This document shows positions 41,201 through 48,876 of a stretch of DNA of 64,000 nucleotides, piece by piece (positions within the stretch are counted from its first letter, which is position 1; each line of letters begins with the position of its first letter). The notes under the pieces are model-generated. The model was not told the DNA's origin. It ran no database searches and saw only the letters and a program-made list of their open reading frames with translations. The position numbers and the translations under genes were made by a program. The stretch is taken from positions 1 to 64,000 of the forward strand of contig CAJUFK010000006.1 in assembly GCA_910585535.1 (NCBI GenBank), read 5' to 3'. This stretch comes from an uncultured Angelakisella sp. Lineage in GTDB: Bacteria > Bacillota > Clostridia > Oscillospirales > Ruminococcaceae.

Positions 41201-41569
41201 ATGAATAGAAAACAGTGCATCAAAATCCTAAATAAAGAGTTGAACAACCAGATTCTCGATTTACTCCCATCGGAGTTAATTGAGGCCATGGCGTATGCCG
41301 CAGACTTCCTGGAGACCCATCCGGAGCGAGGATCAAAGAGGTTCTTCTTCACTTTCGGAAACGATCCCAAATTCCCTTTCGGGATCGATGATTTTGTCGA
41401 GGTTCATGCGGACACCGGTGAGCAGGCAGCCCAGAAGTTTAAGATGGCTTTCCCTTGCCGCCCGGGGAGCACGCTTTTGAACTGTGCCTTCGTGTACGAC
41501 GAGAAGCATTGGAAACCGATTTGGGAAGAGGATTACGCTGGAAAAAGACCTACGGTCGTTATAGATTAA
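41201..41569 (+). CDS. family E protein, copy 2
   Basis: A 122-residue near-identical copy of 37107. DNA similarity begins about ten bases before the ATG and ends just after the stop, so the duplicated unit is the gene itself. In both places a cassette promoter follows (18 bases here, 125 bases at copy 1). The 140 bases upstream hold only a remnant ORF end (LNALPTDEGFLAAFKVDGKE). Function unknown. Confidence 0.65.
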   Translation: MNRKQCIKILNKELNNQILDLLPSELIEAMAYAADFLETHPERGSKRFFFTFGNDPKFPFGIDDFVEVHADTGEQAAQKFKMAFPCRPGSTLLNCAFVYDEKHWKPIWEEDYAGKRPTVVID

Positions 41570-41586
41570 CACGGATTATGCTGGGC

Positions 41587-41729
41587 TTGACAGCGACTTA
41601 ACTTCTATTACAATAAGGGGGTGTAAGGGTCTAATCTCTCTTTTGGAGATTGGATGTTGAGCCAGCCACCATTGGGGGCAGTGCGTCTAAACGCAGTAAT
41701 GCGGAGGATGCACTGCCTTTTTTGGTGGA
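41587..41729 (+). promoter_or_regulatory. cassette promoter and structured leader, copy 11
   Basis: TTGACA 41587, spacer with CTTAACTTCTAT, TACAAT 41609. P1 TCTAATCTC/GAGATTGGA, P2 GCCACC/GGTGGA, P3 GGGGCAGTGCGTC/GGATGCACTGCC with six T, P4 CGCA-GTAA-TGCG. Confidence 0.86.
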
Positions 41730-41756
41730 TTCATTTATTTGAAAGGAGAATGCTTC

Positions 41757-42773
41757 ATGGACAAAAATTTATTCGAAAACGCTGTAAGGATGGCCCTGGA
41801 TGAGATCCTCTATCCTTTTCAGAAAAAGGAGGATGGCACCTATGGGGTCGAGATCTACGCAGACTACCGGGACGAGATGTCCGGGGAGGGTGCGGCTAAA
41901 ATTCTCCAATCCAGCGACCCCGAGTGTGCCCTCTGGGAGCAACTCCAGGAGTGGTATGGAGATGCAGAATGGCAGGATAAAGTTAATCTTCGCCGGCAGG
42001 TGAAAGAGCTTCTCACGGTGGCTCCCGCCGCTCCTTTCCCTTGCGGCCTGGACGAGGAGGAAGAGGAAGAAGTGGACGCTCTCATTGACGAGATGATTTT
42101 CTGGGAGTTTCCGGAGGACCATTTCCTGGATCAGGAGTTCAACATACCCCTGATGCTGGACACTGGAGATGGGAACTATGACTTCACTCTCAATGCAGTG
42201 TATCCGCATTGGTCCGACGCCCCCGCCGAGGAGTTGGATGAAAAGTCTTCGCTTCTCTGGTTGGCACGCCAGCAGGGATACACCAAGGAACAGCTGGTGG
42301 GTGCCCTCAATGAGGGAGATAAGGCCCACCCCCACGGTTTCCTTGAATCTGCCCAGGTGGAATTGGCGAACCTGCCCAGCTCTATGTCCTGCGTAGTGTT
42401 CCTACTTAAAATGAGCCTGCGGCAACTGATTCTTCTGAATCGCTGCATCAAACTCCAGGACAGGAATGGTCGCAACTACGATGCGACCAAGAACCCAGAC
42501 TGTGGGCATATCGCTCTCGACAAGAAAACAATGTGCGGGCTCTTCAATCCATGGTGTGGCGGCGGCTCCGTTTTAGAGATCGAGTTGGAGCGGGATGTCG
42601 AAATCCCTATCAGATTCATTCGTTCGGCGTTGCCGGACGGTTCCGATGGGTACGGGGTCGATGATGTCTATGGGCTTATCGGCTCTGCCTGGAAAGATGC
42701 CGTAAAGGCGATTACCGCTCCCGAAAACATGGTAGAGCTTGAGAGGCAGATGATGGTTCGGGCGTCCGCCTGA
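41757..42773 (+). CDS. unknown 338-residue protein
   Basis: An acidic soluble protein. It contains a Glu-rich run (DEEEEEEVDALIDEM, near residue 100), a helical segment (WLARQQGYTKEQLVGALNEG), a hydrophobic stretch (SSMSCVVFLLKMSLRQLILL) and GLFNPWCGGGSVLEIELERD near residue 262. The last resembles a substrate-binding turn but is no family I know. GAAAGGAG precedes ATG 41757. First gene of a four-gene unit. Confidence 0.6.
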   Translation: MDKNLFENAVRMALDEILYPFQKKEDGTYGVEIYADYRDEMSGEGAAKILQSSDPECALWEQLQEWYGDAEWQDKVNLRRQVKELLTVAPAAPFPCGLDEEEEEEVDALIDEMIFWEFPEDHFLDQEFNIPLMLDTGDGNYDFTLNAVYPHWSDAPAEELDEKSSLLWLARQQGYTKEQLVGALNEGDKAHPHGFLESAQVELANLPSSMSCVVFLLKMSLRQLILLNRCIKLQDRNGRNYDATKNPDCGHIALDKKTMCGLFNPWCGGGSVLEIELERDVEIPIRFIRSALPDGSDGYGVDDVYGLIGSAWKDAVKAITAPENMVELERQMMVRASA

Positions 42774-42793
42774 TCCAGTCTGGAGAGGTGTCA

Positions 42794-42822
42794 TGCTCCT
42801 CCACAGCGATGTGGAGGAGTGC
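42794..42822 (+). promoter_or_regulatory. intercistronic hairpin without promoter
   Basis: CTCCTCCACA pairs perfectly with TGTGGAGGAG around GCGA, a GNRA-type loop. No U-tract follows. It stands where other genes have a leader, 31 bases before the next start. Confidence 0.5.
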
Positions 42823-42852
42823 GGTGCCGCTGTAAACGAAAGGAGTAATTTT

Positions 42853-43221
42853 ATGAACACATTTCTTAATCGGAACGAGGCCCTCCGGACAGCCTGGAAG
42901 AAAATCCAGGAATACTGCTCTCAGTATGCAGGGCGGAGCAATCAGGATGTGCAGGTCCGGTGGCGGCACGATGTGTACGGCTGGACCGAGTTCGGCGTGA
43001 CTCCAAATGGGGTGCCGTACATCGTACATGGGGATCACTCTCAGGACAGCAGAAGTTCCTCTGCGGCTTGGTATTTCCACCCGCAGCACAGGACATCTGC
43101 TGAAGACGAGTTCATGCGGTACAGTCGCATGGAGGAAGTGATCTCCGACTGGCCGAGAGTGAAGGACTGTCTGGCAAGGGCCTTTGGGCGAGAGGCCGAA
43201 ATCTGGGACTTTAAGGTTTAA
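42853..43221 (+). CDS. unknown 122-residue protein
   Basis: Start MNTFLNRNEALRTAWKKIQE; a Trp/His-rich middle (DVQVRWRHDVYGWTEF) and an acidic tail (GREAEIWDFKV). GAAAGGAG precedes the ATG. Second gene of its unit. Not recognised. Confidence 0.55.
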   Translation: MNTFLNRNEALRTAWKKIQEYCSQYAGRSNQDVQVRWRHDVYGWTEFGVTPNGVPYIVHGDHSQDSRSSSAAWYFHPQHRTSAEDEFMRYSRMEEVISDWPRVKDCLARAFGREAEIWDFKV

Positions 43222-43233
43222 GGAGGAGACTTT

Positions 43234-43398
43234 ATGAGGTGCGAAAAATTATCCGAGGCGAAAAAAAACCGCCACCCATCCATTCATTACACCGGCAGTG
43301 TCCGAGGTATGAAAAAGTTGGGGTATTGGGACAAGGACGATGTCTGTGTTCGGTGCGGGCAGTACATCTACAACCTCTCCAAGGTTGTGGGGCGATAA
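43234..43398 (+). CDS. small 54-residue conserved-type protein
   Basis: ATG 43234 after AGGAGGAG encodes a short basic protein: MRCEKLSEAKKNRHPSIHYT, then GSVRGMKKLGYWDKDDVCVR and CGQYIYNLSK. I associate the GMKK..Y..KD...R.G.YIYN pattern with small Clostridia ICE genes. It lies 12 bases after the previous stop. Function unknown. Confidence 0.6.
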   Translation: MRCEKLSEAKKNRHPSIHYTGSVRGMKKLGYWDKDDVCVRCGQYIYNLSKVVGR

Positions 43399-43415
43399 GA
43401 TAAGGGGGAATGGTT

Positions 43416-43847
43416 ATGCGGATCAGTATTGAGAATAAGAAGATAGAGGCTGTCAAGCGTATGAGAGCACTCGGCATTTTTCAGGAGACCATCCGACAGT
43501 TCGAGGATGAGGGGCTGGTAAGCGTCAGTGAGCCTCCTCTGGGAGCATTCTTCTGGGCCGATGACGAAATGCTGGAGTGTATCCGGCAGTTCGAGAAGAA
43601 GAACGATGCGCTGGTGTATGTTGTAATTCGAAGCTACACCACCATCGGACGGATGGATTCATTCTTGTTCGTCAGTGATCATGCTGAGGAATGGGAGTGC
43701 GACCACGAGGACATTGATATGGCCTTTTCGGCGGATAGTCAGGGCGTGCTTGCTTTTGTAAGCAACATCGATGCCCCGGATTGTTCGGAGATGGGGTATA
43801 TTGGGATTTCCCAAACTCCGGCAGCCGGCCTTCGACGGATCTGGTGA
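43416..43847 (+). CDS. conserved ICE-type 143-residue protein
   Basis: A protein with AVKRMRALGIFQETIRQFED, EPPLGAFFWADDEMLECIRQ, YVVIRSYTTIGRMDSFLFVS and a closing DCSEMGYIGISQTPAAGLRR. I associate this pattern with accessory regions of gut Clostridia ICEs; its function is unknown. ATG 43416 is better spaced from the G-rich ribosome site than ATG 43410. Confidence 0.65.
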   Translation: MRISIENKKIEAVKRMRALGIFQETIRQFEDEGLVSVSEPPLGAFFWADDEMLECIRQFEKKNDALVYVVIRSYTTIGRMDSFLFVSDHAEEWECDHEDIDMAFSADSQGVLAFVSNIDAPDCSEMGYIGISQTPAAGLRRIW

Positions 43848-43860
43848 AAAGAAGCGTGGC

Positions 43861-44001
43861 TTGACAAGTCCTTACCTCCTATTACAATTATGAGCGTAAG
43901 GATCTAACCATTGTGTTAGATGTTGAGCCAGTCACCGAAACAGGGGACAGTGCGTCTAAGCGCAGAAATGCGGAAAGATGCGCTGCCTTTTTTGTTTCTG
44001 G
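43861..44001 (+). promoter_or_regulatory. cassette promoter and structured leader, copy 12
   Basis: TTGACA 43861 (13 bases after the previous stop), spacer with CTTACCTCCTAT, TACAAT 43883. P1 ATCTAAC/GTTAGAT, P2 altered but paired (CCAG/CTGG and GAAAC/GTTTC), P3 GACAGTGCGTC/GATGCGCTGCC with six T, P4 CGCA-GAAA-TGCG, another GNRA loop. Confidence 0.83.
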
Positions 44002-44019
44002 GAAAGAAAGGAGAACACC

Positions 44020-44358
44020 ATGAAAAGAATCAGAGCGAACCAAAAGGAATCTGTCCTTGAGGGTTGGGCGAGAGTGATTGCAACAGGACCTATTACGATC
44101 CGGAGCTACGAAAATGGCAGTTCCTGCGATACACCGCACCCTCCGACCAAAGAGGAAGCTGAGATCCTGTTCAATATTGCCTTTGGGGCCCTGCTGGGTC
44201 TCAACTGGGGAGAGAAATGTCGTTCCAGCCCCGATATGGAGCAGGCAATCATTGATACCGCAGAGTTTACACTCGGGATGTTTATGCCAGATGTGAACGG
44301 CTACGACACAATTTATACCCCGCTGAAAAGGGTGCTTACTGAGTGGCCAACCGAGTAA
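44020..44358 (+). CDS. unknown 112-residue protein
   Basis: Start [20 protein letters not shown]; a helix [20 protein letters not shown] and an aromatic tail. GAAAGGAG precedes the ATG. It is first before the methyltransferase paralogue. Not recognised. Confidence 0.55.
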   Translation: MKRIRANQKESVLEGWARVIATGPITIRSYENGSSCDTPHPPTKEEAEILFNIAFGALLGLNWGEKCRSSPDMEQAIIDTAEFTLGMFMPDVNGYDTIYTPLKRVLTEWPTE

Positions 44359-44410
44359 AAGATTCTGTGAGAAAGAATCTGCGAATTAAAAAACTAAGGA
44401 GGAATGAATT

Positions 44411-45328
44411 ATGCACAGCATCGTTTCATATCCCGACAGAGGAACAGATGGAGAGAACAGTTACCGTGGTAACTGCTCCGGACGCCTGATTGAGGATCTA
44501 ATCAATCAATTCCATGTCCGGCAGATCACCGACTTTATGGTCGGCAGCGGGACGACTGAGGATGTTGCAAAGCGGATGGGTATTTCCTCCGCTTGCTTCG
44601 ATCTAAACAGAGGGTTCGACCTTCTGAACGATGAGATCCCCGTCCGGTCCAGCTTCATTTTCTGGCATCCTCCCTATTGGGACATCATCAAATACGCAGG
44701 GGCTCAGTATTCTGCGGAAACAGTGATGAAACAGTACGGCTTTGACCCCTGCGAGCGGGATCTTTCTAAGGCTCAGACCTGGGAAGAATTTGTGCGCCAG
44801 ATGAATGCCTGCATGGTGAAGCAGTTTGCTACCCTGGAAAAGGGCGGCAGAATGGCGGTGCTGGTTGGAGATATTAAGAAGAAGGGAAAGCTGTATTCGA
44901 TGATCCTGGAGCTGGCTAAGCCTGGAACAATCGAGAATATCATCATTAAAGCTCAGCATAACTGCTGGTCCGACCGGCAAACCTATTCCGGCAAGAATTT
45001 TATCCCCATCGAGCATGAGTACCTGCTTATTGTTCGCAAGGATAATCTTCTGGTGTTCAATGTGCAGATGGCTCGCGATATCCAGGTTGACATGAGGGAT
45101 ATCCGTATGTCTACTTGGAGGGACATTATCATTGGCGTTCTCGACAACATGGGAGGGAAAGCAACCCTTGATCAAATCTACAGTGCCGTTGAAGGACACA
45201 AGCGTACCCGAAGCGGTAAAAACTCCCACTGGAAGGAAAAGGTGAGGCAGACCCTCCATGAGGGGAAATGCTTTACCAGCCCTGAAAAAGGCGTCTGGAG
45301 CATATCGGCTGTCCCGGCCGCAGCGTAA
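44411..45328 (+). CDS. orphan DNA methyltransferase, family C copy 2
   Basis: A 305-residue paralogue of 28778, closely similar along its full length. It has the SAM motif TDFMVGSGTTEDVAKRMGI, catalytic motif FIFWHPPYWDIIKYAG, EHEYLLIVRK and a winged-helix-like C-terminal part (GHKRTRSGKNSHWKEKVRQT). Codon choice differs noticeably from copy 1, so the duplication is not recent. AAGGAGGAATG precedes the ATG. No restriction enzyme is nearby. Confidence 0.75.
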   Translation: MHSIVSYPDRGTDGENSYRGNCSGRLIEDLINQFHVRQITDFMVGSGTTEDVAKRMGISSACFDLNRGFDLLNDEIPVRSSFIFWHPPYWDIIKYAGAQYSAETVMKQYGFDPCERDLSKAQTWEEFVRQMNACMVKQFATLEKGGRMAVLVGDIKKKGKLYSMILELAKPGTIENIIIKAQHNCWSDRQTYSGKNFIPIEHEYLLIVRKDNLLVFNVQMARDIQVDMRDIRMSTWRDIIIGVLDNMGGKATLDQIYSAVEGHKRTRSGKNSHWKEKVRQTLHEGKCFTSPEKGVWSISAVPAAA

Positions 45329-45409
45329 AAGCAAGGAGATCCCTTTGCTCCCTTTTTTTTCAGTAATAATGAAATCGCTCTGGACATTGTAGTCTGGAGC
45401 GATTTTTTC
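45329..45409 (+). terminator. two consecutive terminators
   Basis: AGCAAGG/CCTTTGCT with a long T-run (45330-45360), then AATCGCTC-T-GGAC with GTCT-G-GAGCGATT and TTTTT (45373-45409). The next promoter starts immediately. Confidence 0.75.
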
Positions 45410-45621
45410 TTGACAGATTTATTTAGTGAACTACAATTAAAAATGTAAGAATTTATCCATTTATGGATAGATGTTAAGACAGCCACCAAAACGGGGGCAG
45501 TGCGTCTAAACGCGATTTTCGTGTTGGATGCGCTGCCTCTTTTGTGTGGAATAGATTTTCCCCAAACAACAGGCTTAGCCTGATTTTATATAGAACACAG
45601 CTTCGGTTATAGAGGCAGGGG
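45410..45621 (+). promoter_or_regulatory. cassette promoter and long-form leader, copy 13
   Basis: TTGACA 45410, TACAAT 45432, 16 bases apart; this is the only full copy whose spacer (ATTTAGTGAAC) lacks the TTAACTYCWAT block. P1 TTTATCCAT/ATGGATAGA, P3 GGGGCAGTGCGTC/GGATGCGCTGCCTC with four T, P4 ACGCGA-TTTT-CGTGT. The second domain has CAGGC-TTA-GCCTG and ATATAGAAC, with a changed final hairpin. Confidence 0.8.
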
Positions 45622-45650
45622 ATTTTTATTTGAATAATGGAGGAAAAGAA

Positions 45651-46133
45651 ATGGTGACCTATTTAGAGAGCCAAGCAAAAAACCTCATCGGGGAGCTGTA
45701 CAGCAACAACAGGCTGTCCACCGATCAGTACAACCTAATCTTCGACGCCCTTGATGAAATCCCACTTCTTCGGGATCGTGACGAGGAGTTGGAGAAGTTG
45801 TGGGCTGAACTGGAGGATGTACCAATGAATCCGGAAACGGAAGAGTTGGAAGGACATTTCCTCAACTGGGGCCCCGGCGTGGACCGGGACGAGATCTGGC
45901 AGTGGTTTGACAAGCGCCATAGCAAAGGCATTGCCTATCTGCTGTATGGCAATGCCGTTGACCGTACTGGAGACATGATCTACCTGGCCTACACCAAGCA
46001 GCTCTGCAAAGGTTGCGAATCGGCTGACTGTGTTTTTTGCCACAGCGGTGAGTGCCGCTATGCGCTTGTCCACGGGGAGAAGCCCAAAGTCACTGAAGAT
46101 CAAGGGTGCCTCGAGTACGCCCCTAAATTTTAA
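45651..46133 (+). CDS. conserved ICE/phage-type protein with Cys cluster
   Basis: A 160-residue protein. The N-terminal part is helical (RDRDEELEKLWAELEDVPMN). The middle has DEIWQWFDKRHSKGIAYLLY. The end carries LCKGCESADCVFCHSGECRY, likely a zinc site. I associate the WFDERHSKGVAYLLYG-like motif with Clostridia phages and ICEs. GGAGG precedes ATG 45651. Function unknown. Confidence 0.6.
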   Translation: MVTYLESQAKNLIGELYSNNRLSTDQYNLIFDALDEIPLLRDRDEELEKLWAELEDVPMNPETEELEGHFLNWGPGVDRDEIWQWFDKRHSKGIAYLLYGNAVDRTGDMIYLAYTKQLCKGCESADCVFCHSGECRYALVHGEKPKVTEDQGCLEYAPKF

Positions 46134-46147
46134 GGAGGTAGTAAGCC

Positions 46148-47065
46148 ATGAGGAATCTCTCAAACATTCTGAAAGAGGACCGGCTCTATTTTTGGAGCAA
46201 CTCTATCGGGGACATTTTCCTTCCGGGGTCAACCCCTCTCCACAGCGGCAATCCCAGTGGGCTGCCCCCTGCACAGCGAGAACTGTATGAGGGCTGGCAG
46301 AGCAAGGAAGGCAGCTGTAACCGGTATGTCGTCTCTTTCAACGGCAAGCCGGCTATGGCCTTCGGGTTCATTTTCGATGAGGACTTCATTGCCCGCATTA
46401 TGGGGCTGGACCGAGACGACCCGAATACAAAAGATCTCGCTCATTCTGTGAGGGGCGTTCTTTTTCGGGCGATCAAAGCCTATGCCCGGTATGTCGAGAA
46501 CAGCTTCCCTTGGACGGGGATTGAGGCCCTTGCCGGGGAAGACATCGAAGGCAGTGCCCACGAGTTGTACGTGATTGTTCCCTATGAGAAAAGAAAACAG
46601 ATCGACCGGGTGGATCAGTTCCTGGTTGATGCTTTCTTCGAAGTAGCACGAAACTTCTCCAGCCTGCTGGTGCAAGCAACTGAGAAGATGGGATACTGCG
46701 TCGAAGGCGAGGAGAGGGCAACCAATCGCAAGCCCAAGTATATCATCACTAACACGCCAGGGCTTTTGGCTGTGGAGCTGCTTTCCGATCTGGAGAACGG
46801 TTCAGCCACTGCGAATGGAGACCGAAGCAGCCAGTATTTCCGTGTTGCCCATGGGAGTGCGGATATTTCCAAGGAGGTTTCCGTAGCTCTCATTGAGTAC
46901 CTTCCTCCGCTGAAGGGAATGAAGGAAGAGGGCTATTACGGGATTCACATTGTGAACAATGTTTCAGACGAGAGCTGTGATCTGGAGTTCACCGATGATC
47001 TCTCTGAAGAGGGACTCGTTAAGCTGCTCACCGAGATTCTCTATGGGTTGGAAAATAAGAAGTAG
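46148..47065 (+). CDS. unknown 305-residue protein
   Basis: A soluble protein (LSNILKEDRLYFWSNSIGDI; WQSKEGSCNRYVVSFNGKPA; YIITNTPGLLAVELLSDLEN). Alpha/beta in character without a motif I can name. AAGGAGG precedes the ATG, 14 bases after the previous gene. A leader-like hairpin follows its stop. Confidence 0.55.
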   Translation: MRNLSNILKEDRLYFWSNSIGDIFLPGSTPLHSGNPSGLPPAQRELYEGWQSKEGSCNRYVVSFNGKPAMAFGFIFDEDFIARIMGLDRDDPNTKDLAHSVRGVLFRAIKAYARYVENSFPWTGIEALAGEDIEGSAHELYVIVPYEKRKQIDRVDQFLVDAFFEVARNFSSLLVQATEKMGYCVEGEERATNRKPKYIITNTPGLLAVELLSDLENGSATANGDRSSQYFRVAHGSADISKEVSVALIEYLPPLKGMKEEGYYGIHIVNNVSDESCDLEFTDDLSEEGLVKLLTEILYGLENKK

Positions 47066-47074
47066 TTAAAGTCT

Positions 47075-47120
47075 GGGGCAGCGTGCTGACGCATACTGCG
47101 GACAGTGCGATGCCCCCTTT
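47075..47120 (+). promoter_or_regulatory. promoterless leader copy (P3-P4)
   Basis: GGGGCA/TGCCCC with inner P4 CGCA-TAC-TGCG and a short CCTTT tail, between two genes of one unit. No promoter precedes it. It is the second internal copy in the array. Confidence 0.6.
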
Positions 47121-47156
47121 GTTTGAAGGTCCTGTAAAAAGTAAGGAGGAGCACTG

Positions 47157-47384
47157 ATGGCAAAGAATGAGAAGCAGATAATCCTGACCTATGTTGGCAG
47201 AGACAGCTGGAGTCGTCCCGTGTATATCCACGAAGGCGTCTACTGGGTCGATGTCGAGCCACGTAAGGACCGCAAACCGATGCTCTGCACCAAGATGCAC
47301 AACCAATTTGATGGCGAACCCAATAACCATATGCAGGAGGGCATTGAGGTCATCTTTGAGCCGGCCCGTGACACCTGGGATTGA
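47157..47384 (+). CDS. 75-residue paralogue of the 22388 C-terminal module
   Basis: Reads QIILTYVGRDSWSRPVYIHE, then MLCTKMHNQFDGEPNNHMQE and GIEVIFEP, matching the second half of the protein at 22388. AAGGAGGAGC precedes the ATG. This shows the module can stand alone. Function unknown. Confidence 0.6.
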   Translation: MAKNEKQIILTYVGRDSWSRPVYIHEGVYWVDVEPRKDRKPMLCTKMHNQFDGEPNNHMQEGIEVIFEPARDTWD

Positions 47385-47408
47385 GGAATAAATAAAGGAG
47401 TTAATTTT

Positions 47409-47723
47409 ATGGAAACGAATGGCATTCTCCGGCACTTTGACGAGTTGGGCCGAATTTCAATCCCAAAAGATATTCGGAACCAACTTGGACTTGGGCCGCA
47501 AATTGAGAATGTACCGGTGGAGATGTTCGTCCGAGATGGGGAGGTCGTCATTCGGCCCTTCCGTTCTCCGAAGGTGCTACACTCTATGTTCTCCAGGCTT
47601 TACCAGCTTATTGAGGACGGAGAGATTCCTCTGTCTGACGAGGATAAACGCACATTTGTTGCAGATATGATGGCTTTGGAGGATCGCATCATATGTACAT
47701 CGAAAGAATCCCTCAGAACCTAA
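47409..47723 (+). CDS. AbrB-family regulator
   Basis: A 104-residue protein with an N-terminal AbrB/SpoVT domain (LRHFDELGRISIPKDIRNQL, then VEMFVRDGEVVIRPF) and a helical C-terminal half (FSRLYQLIEDGEIPLSDEDK). Such proteins bind DNA as dimers and act as transition regulators or antitoxins. AAAGGAG precedes the ATG. It could regulate the array; that is inference. Confidence 0.72.
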   Translation: METNGILRHFDELGRISIPKDIRNQLGLGPQIENVPVEMFVRDGEVVIRPFRSPKVLHSMFSRLYQLIEDGEIPLSDEDKRTFVADMMALEDRIICTSKESLRT

Positions 47724-47769
47724 AAAGACAATAGAATATCCCCAAACAAGAAATTTTCTCTGGATAATA

Positions 47770-47820
47770 GAGGCAGCACAGCTACGCAGAAATGCGATAG
47801 ATGTGCTGCCTCTTTGTTTT
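47770..47820 (+). terminator. terminator derived from the leader RNA
   Basis: GAGGCAGCACA/TGTGCTGCCTC with P4 CGCA-GAAA-TGCG and a T-rich tail, at the end of an operon and followed by a convergent gene. No promoter and no downstream gene on this strand, so here the element can act only as a terminator. Confidence 0.75.
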
Positions 47821-47839
47821 TAATACATGGGCCTTTGGC

Positions 47840-48358
47840 CTAATATGAAATTTTTAATGATTCGGGGTTAAGGACGATGATCTTCCGGCTTCTTGCTCGA
47901 GCATAGCGAAGCGTTGCTGCGGTTCCTCCGCGAGGCTCACCGTTATACACAGCCAATAATAAGCCGGCGGCTGCCACTAACCGATGGTTCCGGTCAAGCA
48001 TGCACCCATTGTAGTAATCGCGGCTGATATACTGCACAGAATCTGCCTGTTTCAGAATAAAATGATACCGTTCCTGTGCGGAATTGCTCCACAGGCTCTC
48101 CTGTCCCTCGTGGGGCAGAATCAAGTGGAGCTTTAGCATGGGATTTTTTGCCCTCAACTGCAAAACAGCCGTTGCTGCCCAGCAGTCGGTGCCATCCGCA
48201 CCTCCGCTATAATAGTCCGTTATGCCAGCCTTGGTTAATTCTATGATTTGCCCTGTTAATGCGGCCTTTAGCGCAATGCAACGGCTGTCGGCTTCATCAT
48301 ACTTCCAAGGGAATTTATGAGGCCGATGCCCGGTGAAGGCACAGCAATTTTCAATCAT
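47840..48358 (-). CDS. SLOG-domain (DUF1273/YpsA-like) protein
   Basis: A 172-residue protein of the DprA/YpsA SLOG type. It has CAFTGHRPHKFPWKYDE at the start, TDYYSGGADGTDCWAA near residue 47, LHLILPHEGQESLW near 76 and AVYNGEPRGGTAATLRYA near 136. SLOG domains bind nucleotide-derived ligands and occur in several defence systems. It is divergent from the XRE-type regulator, sharing an operator-like palindrome. Confidence 0.78.
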   Translation of the reverse strand: MIENCCAFTGHRPHKFPWKYDEADSRCIALKAALTGQIIELTKAGITDYYSGGADGTDCWAATAVLQLRAKNPMLKLHLILPHEGQESLWSNSAQERYHFILKQADSVQYISRDYYNGCMLDRNHRLVAAAGLLLAVYNGEPRGGTAATLRYARARSRKIIVLNPESLKISY

Positions 48359-48376
48359 TCTTCCGTTCCTTTCCTG

Positions 48377-48412
48377 TATGGCTAAATAATAGCCATATCA
48401 TATGACTATTAT
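48377..48412 (+). promoter_or_regulatory. palindromic operator between divergent genes
   Basis: TATGGCTA (48377-48384) and TAGCCATA (48390-48397) form a perfect inverted repeat upstream of both the SLOG gene (minus) and the XRE gene (plus). A TATTATAT-like -10 for the XRE gene follows. It probably binds the XRE protein. Confidence 0.5.
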
Positions 48413-48449
48413 ATCGGCCATAATAAGCCTTGTAAAGGGGCTGGAAGCA

Positions 48450-48653
48450 ATGATTCGGTATGTTCCATTATGGAAAACCATGGCTGATCAGAAGGTAACG
48501 ACCTATACACTGCGATTTAAGCATGGTATGAGCCATGCTACAGTTCAGAGGCTTCAAGCAAATATGCCGGTATCAACACATACATTGAATAGATTGTGTG
48601 AAATTCTAAACTGCCGGTTAGAAGATGTCGCAGAGTATGTTCCAGATGAATAG
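48450..48653 (+). CDS. XRE/Cro-type helix-turn-helix regulator
   Basis: A 67-residue protein with LWKTMADQKVTTYTLRFKHG, then MSHATVQRLQANMPVSTHTL and NRLCEILNCRLEDVAEYVPD, the standard small XRE fold. I chose ATG 48450 since the family begins MIRYxPLWKTM; an upstream ATG at 48402 lies in the control region. Probable repressor of itself and the divergent SLOG gene. Confidence 0.78.
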   Translation: MIRYVPLWKTMADQKVTTYTLRFKHGMSHATVQRLQANMPVSTHTLNRLCEILNCRLEDVAEYVPDE

Positions 48654-48654
48654 A

Positions 48655-48690
48655 AAAAACACCCAGGCTGTAACGGCTTAGGGTGTTTTT
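48655..48690 (+). terminator. rho-independent terminator abutting the next promoter
   Basis: AACACCC pairs with GGGTGTT, extended by a short inner stem, followed by TTTTTG. Confidence 0.72.
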
Positions 48691-48694
48691 GTCG

Positions 48695-48853
48695 TTGACA
48701 AAACCTTAACCTCTATTACAATTAGGGGTGTAAGGATCTACTTCTCTGAGTGAGAATAAACTCTCAGGGATGTAGATGTTGAGCCAGCCACCATTAGGAG
48801 GCAGTGCGCCCAAGCGCAGTAATGCGGATGGGCACGCTGCCTTTTTTGGTGGC
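48695..48853 (+). promoter_or_regulatory. cassette promoter and structured leader, copy 14
   Basis: TTGACA 48695, spacer with CTTAACCTCTAT, TACAAT 48717. P1 is extended (ATCTAC/GTAGAT with an inner CTCTGAG/CTCAGGG-type stem), P2 GCCACC/GGTGGC, P3 GAGGCAGTGCGCCC/GGGCACGCTGCC, whose altered pairs still match, with six T, P4 GCGCA-GTAA-TGCG. Confidence 0.87.
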
Positions 48854-48876
48854 TCTTTATTCGAAGGAGGAAAGTC

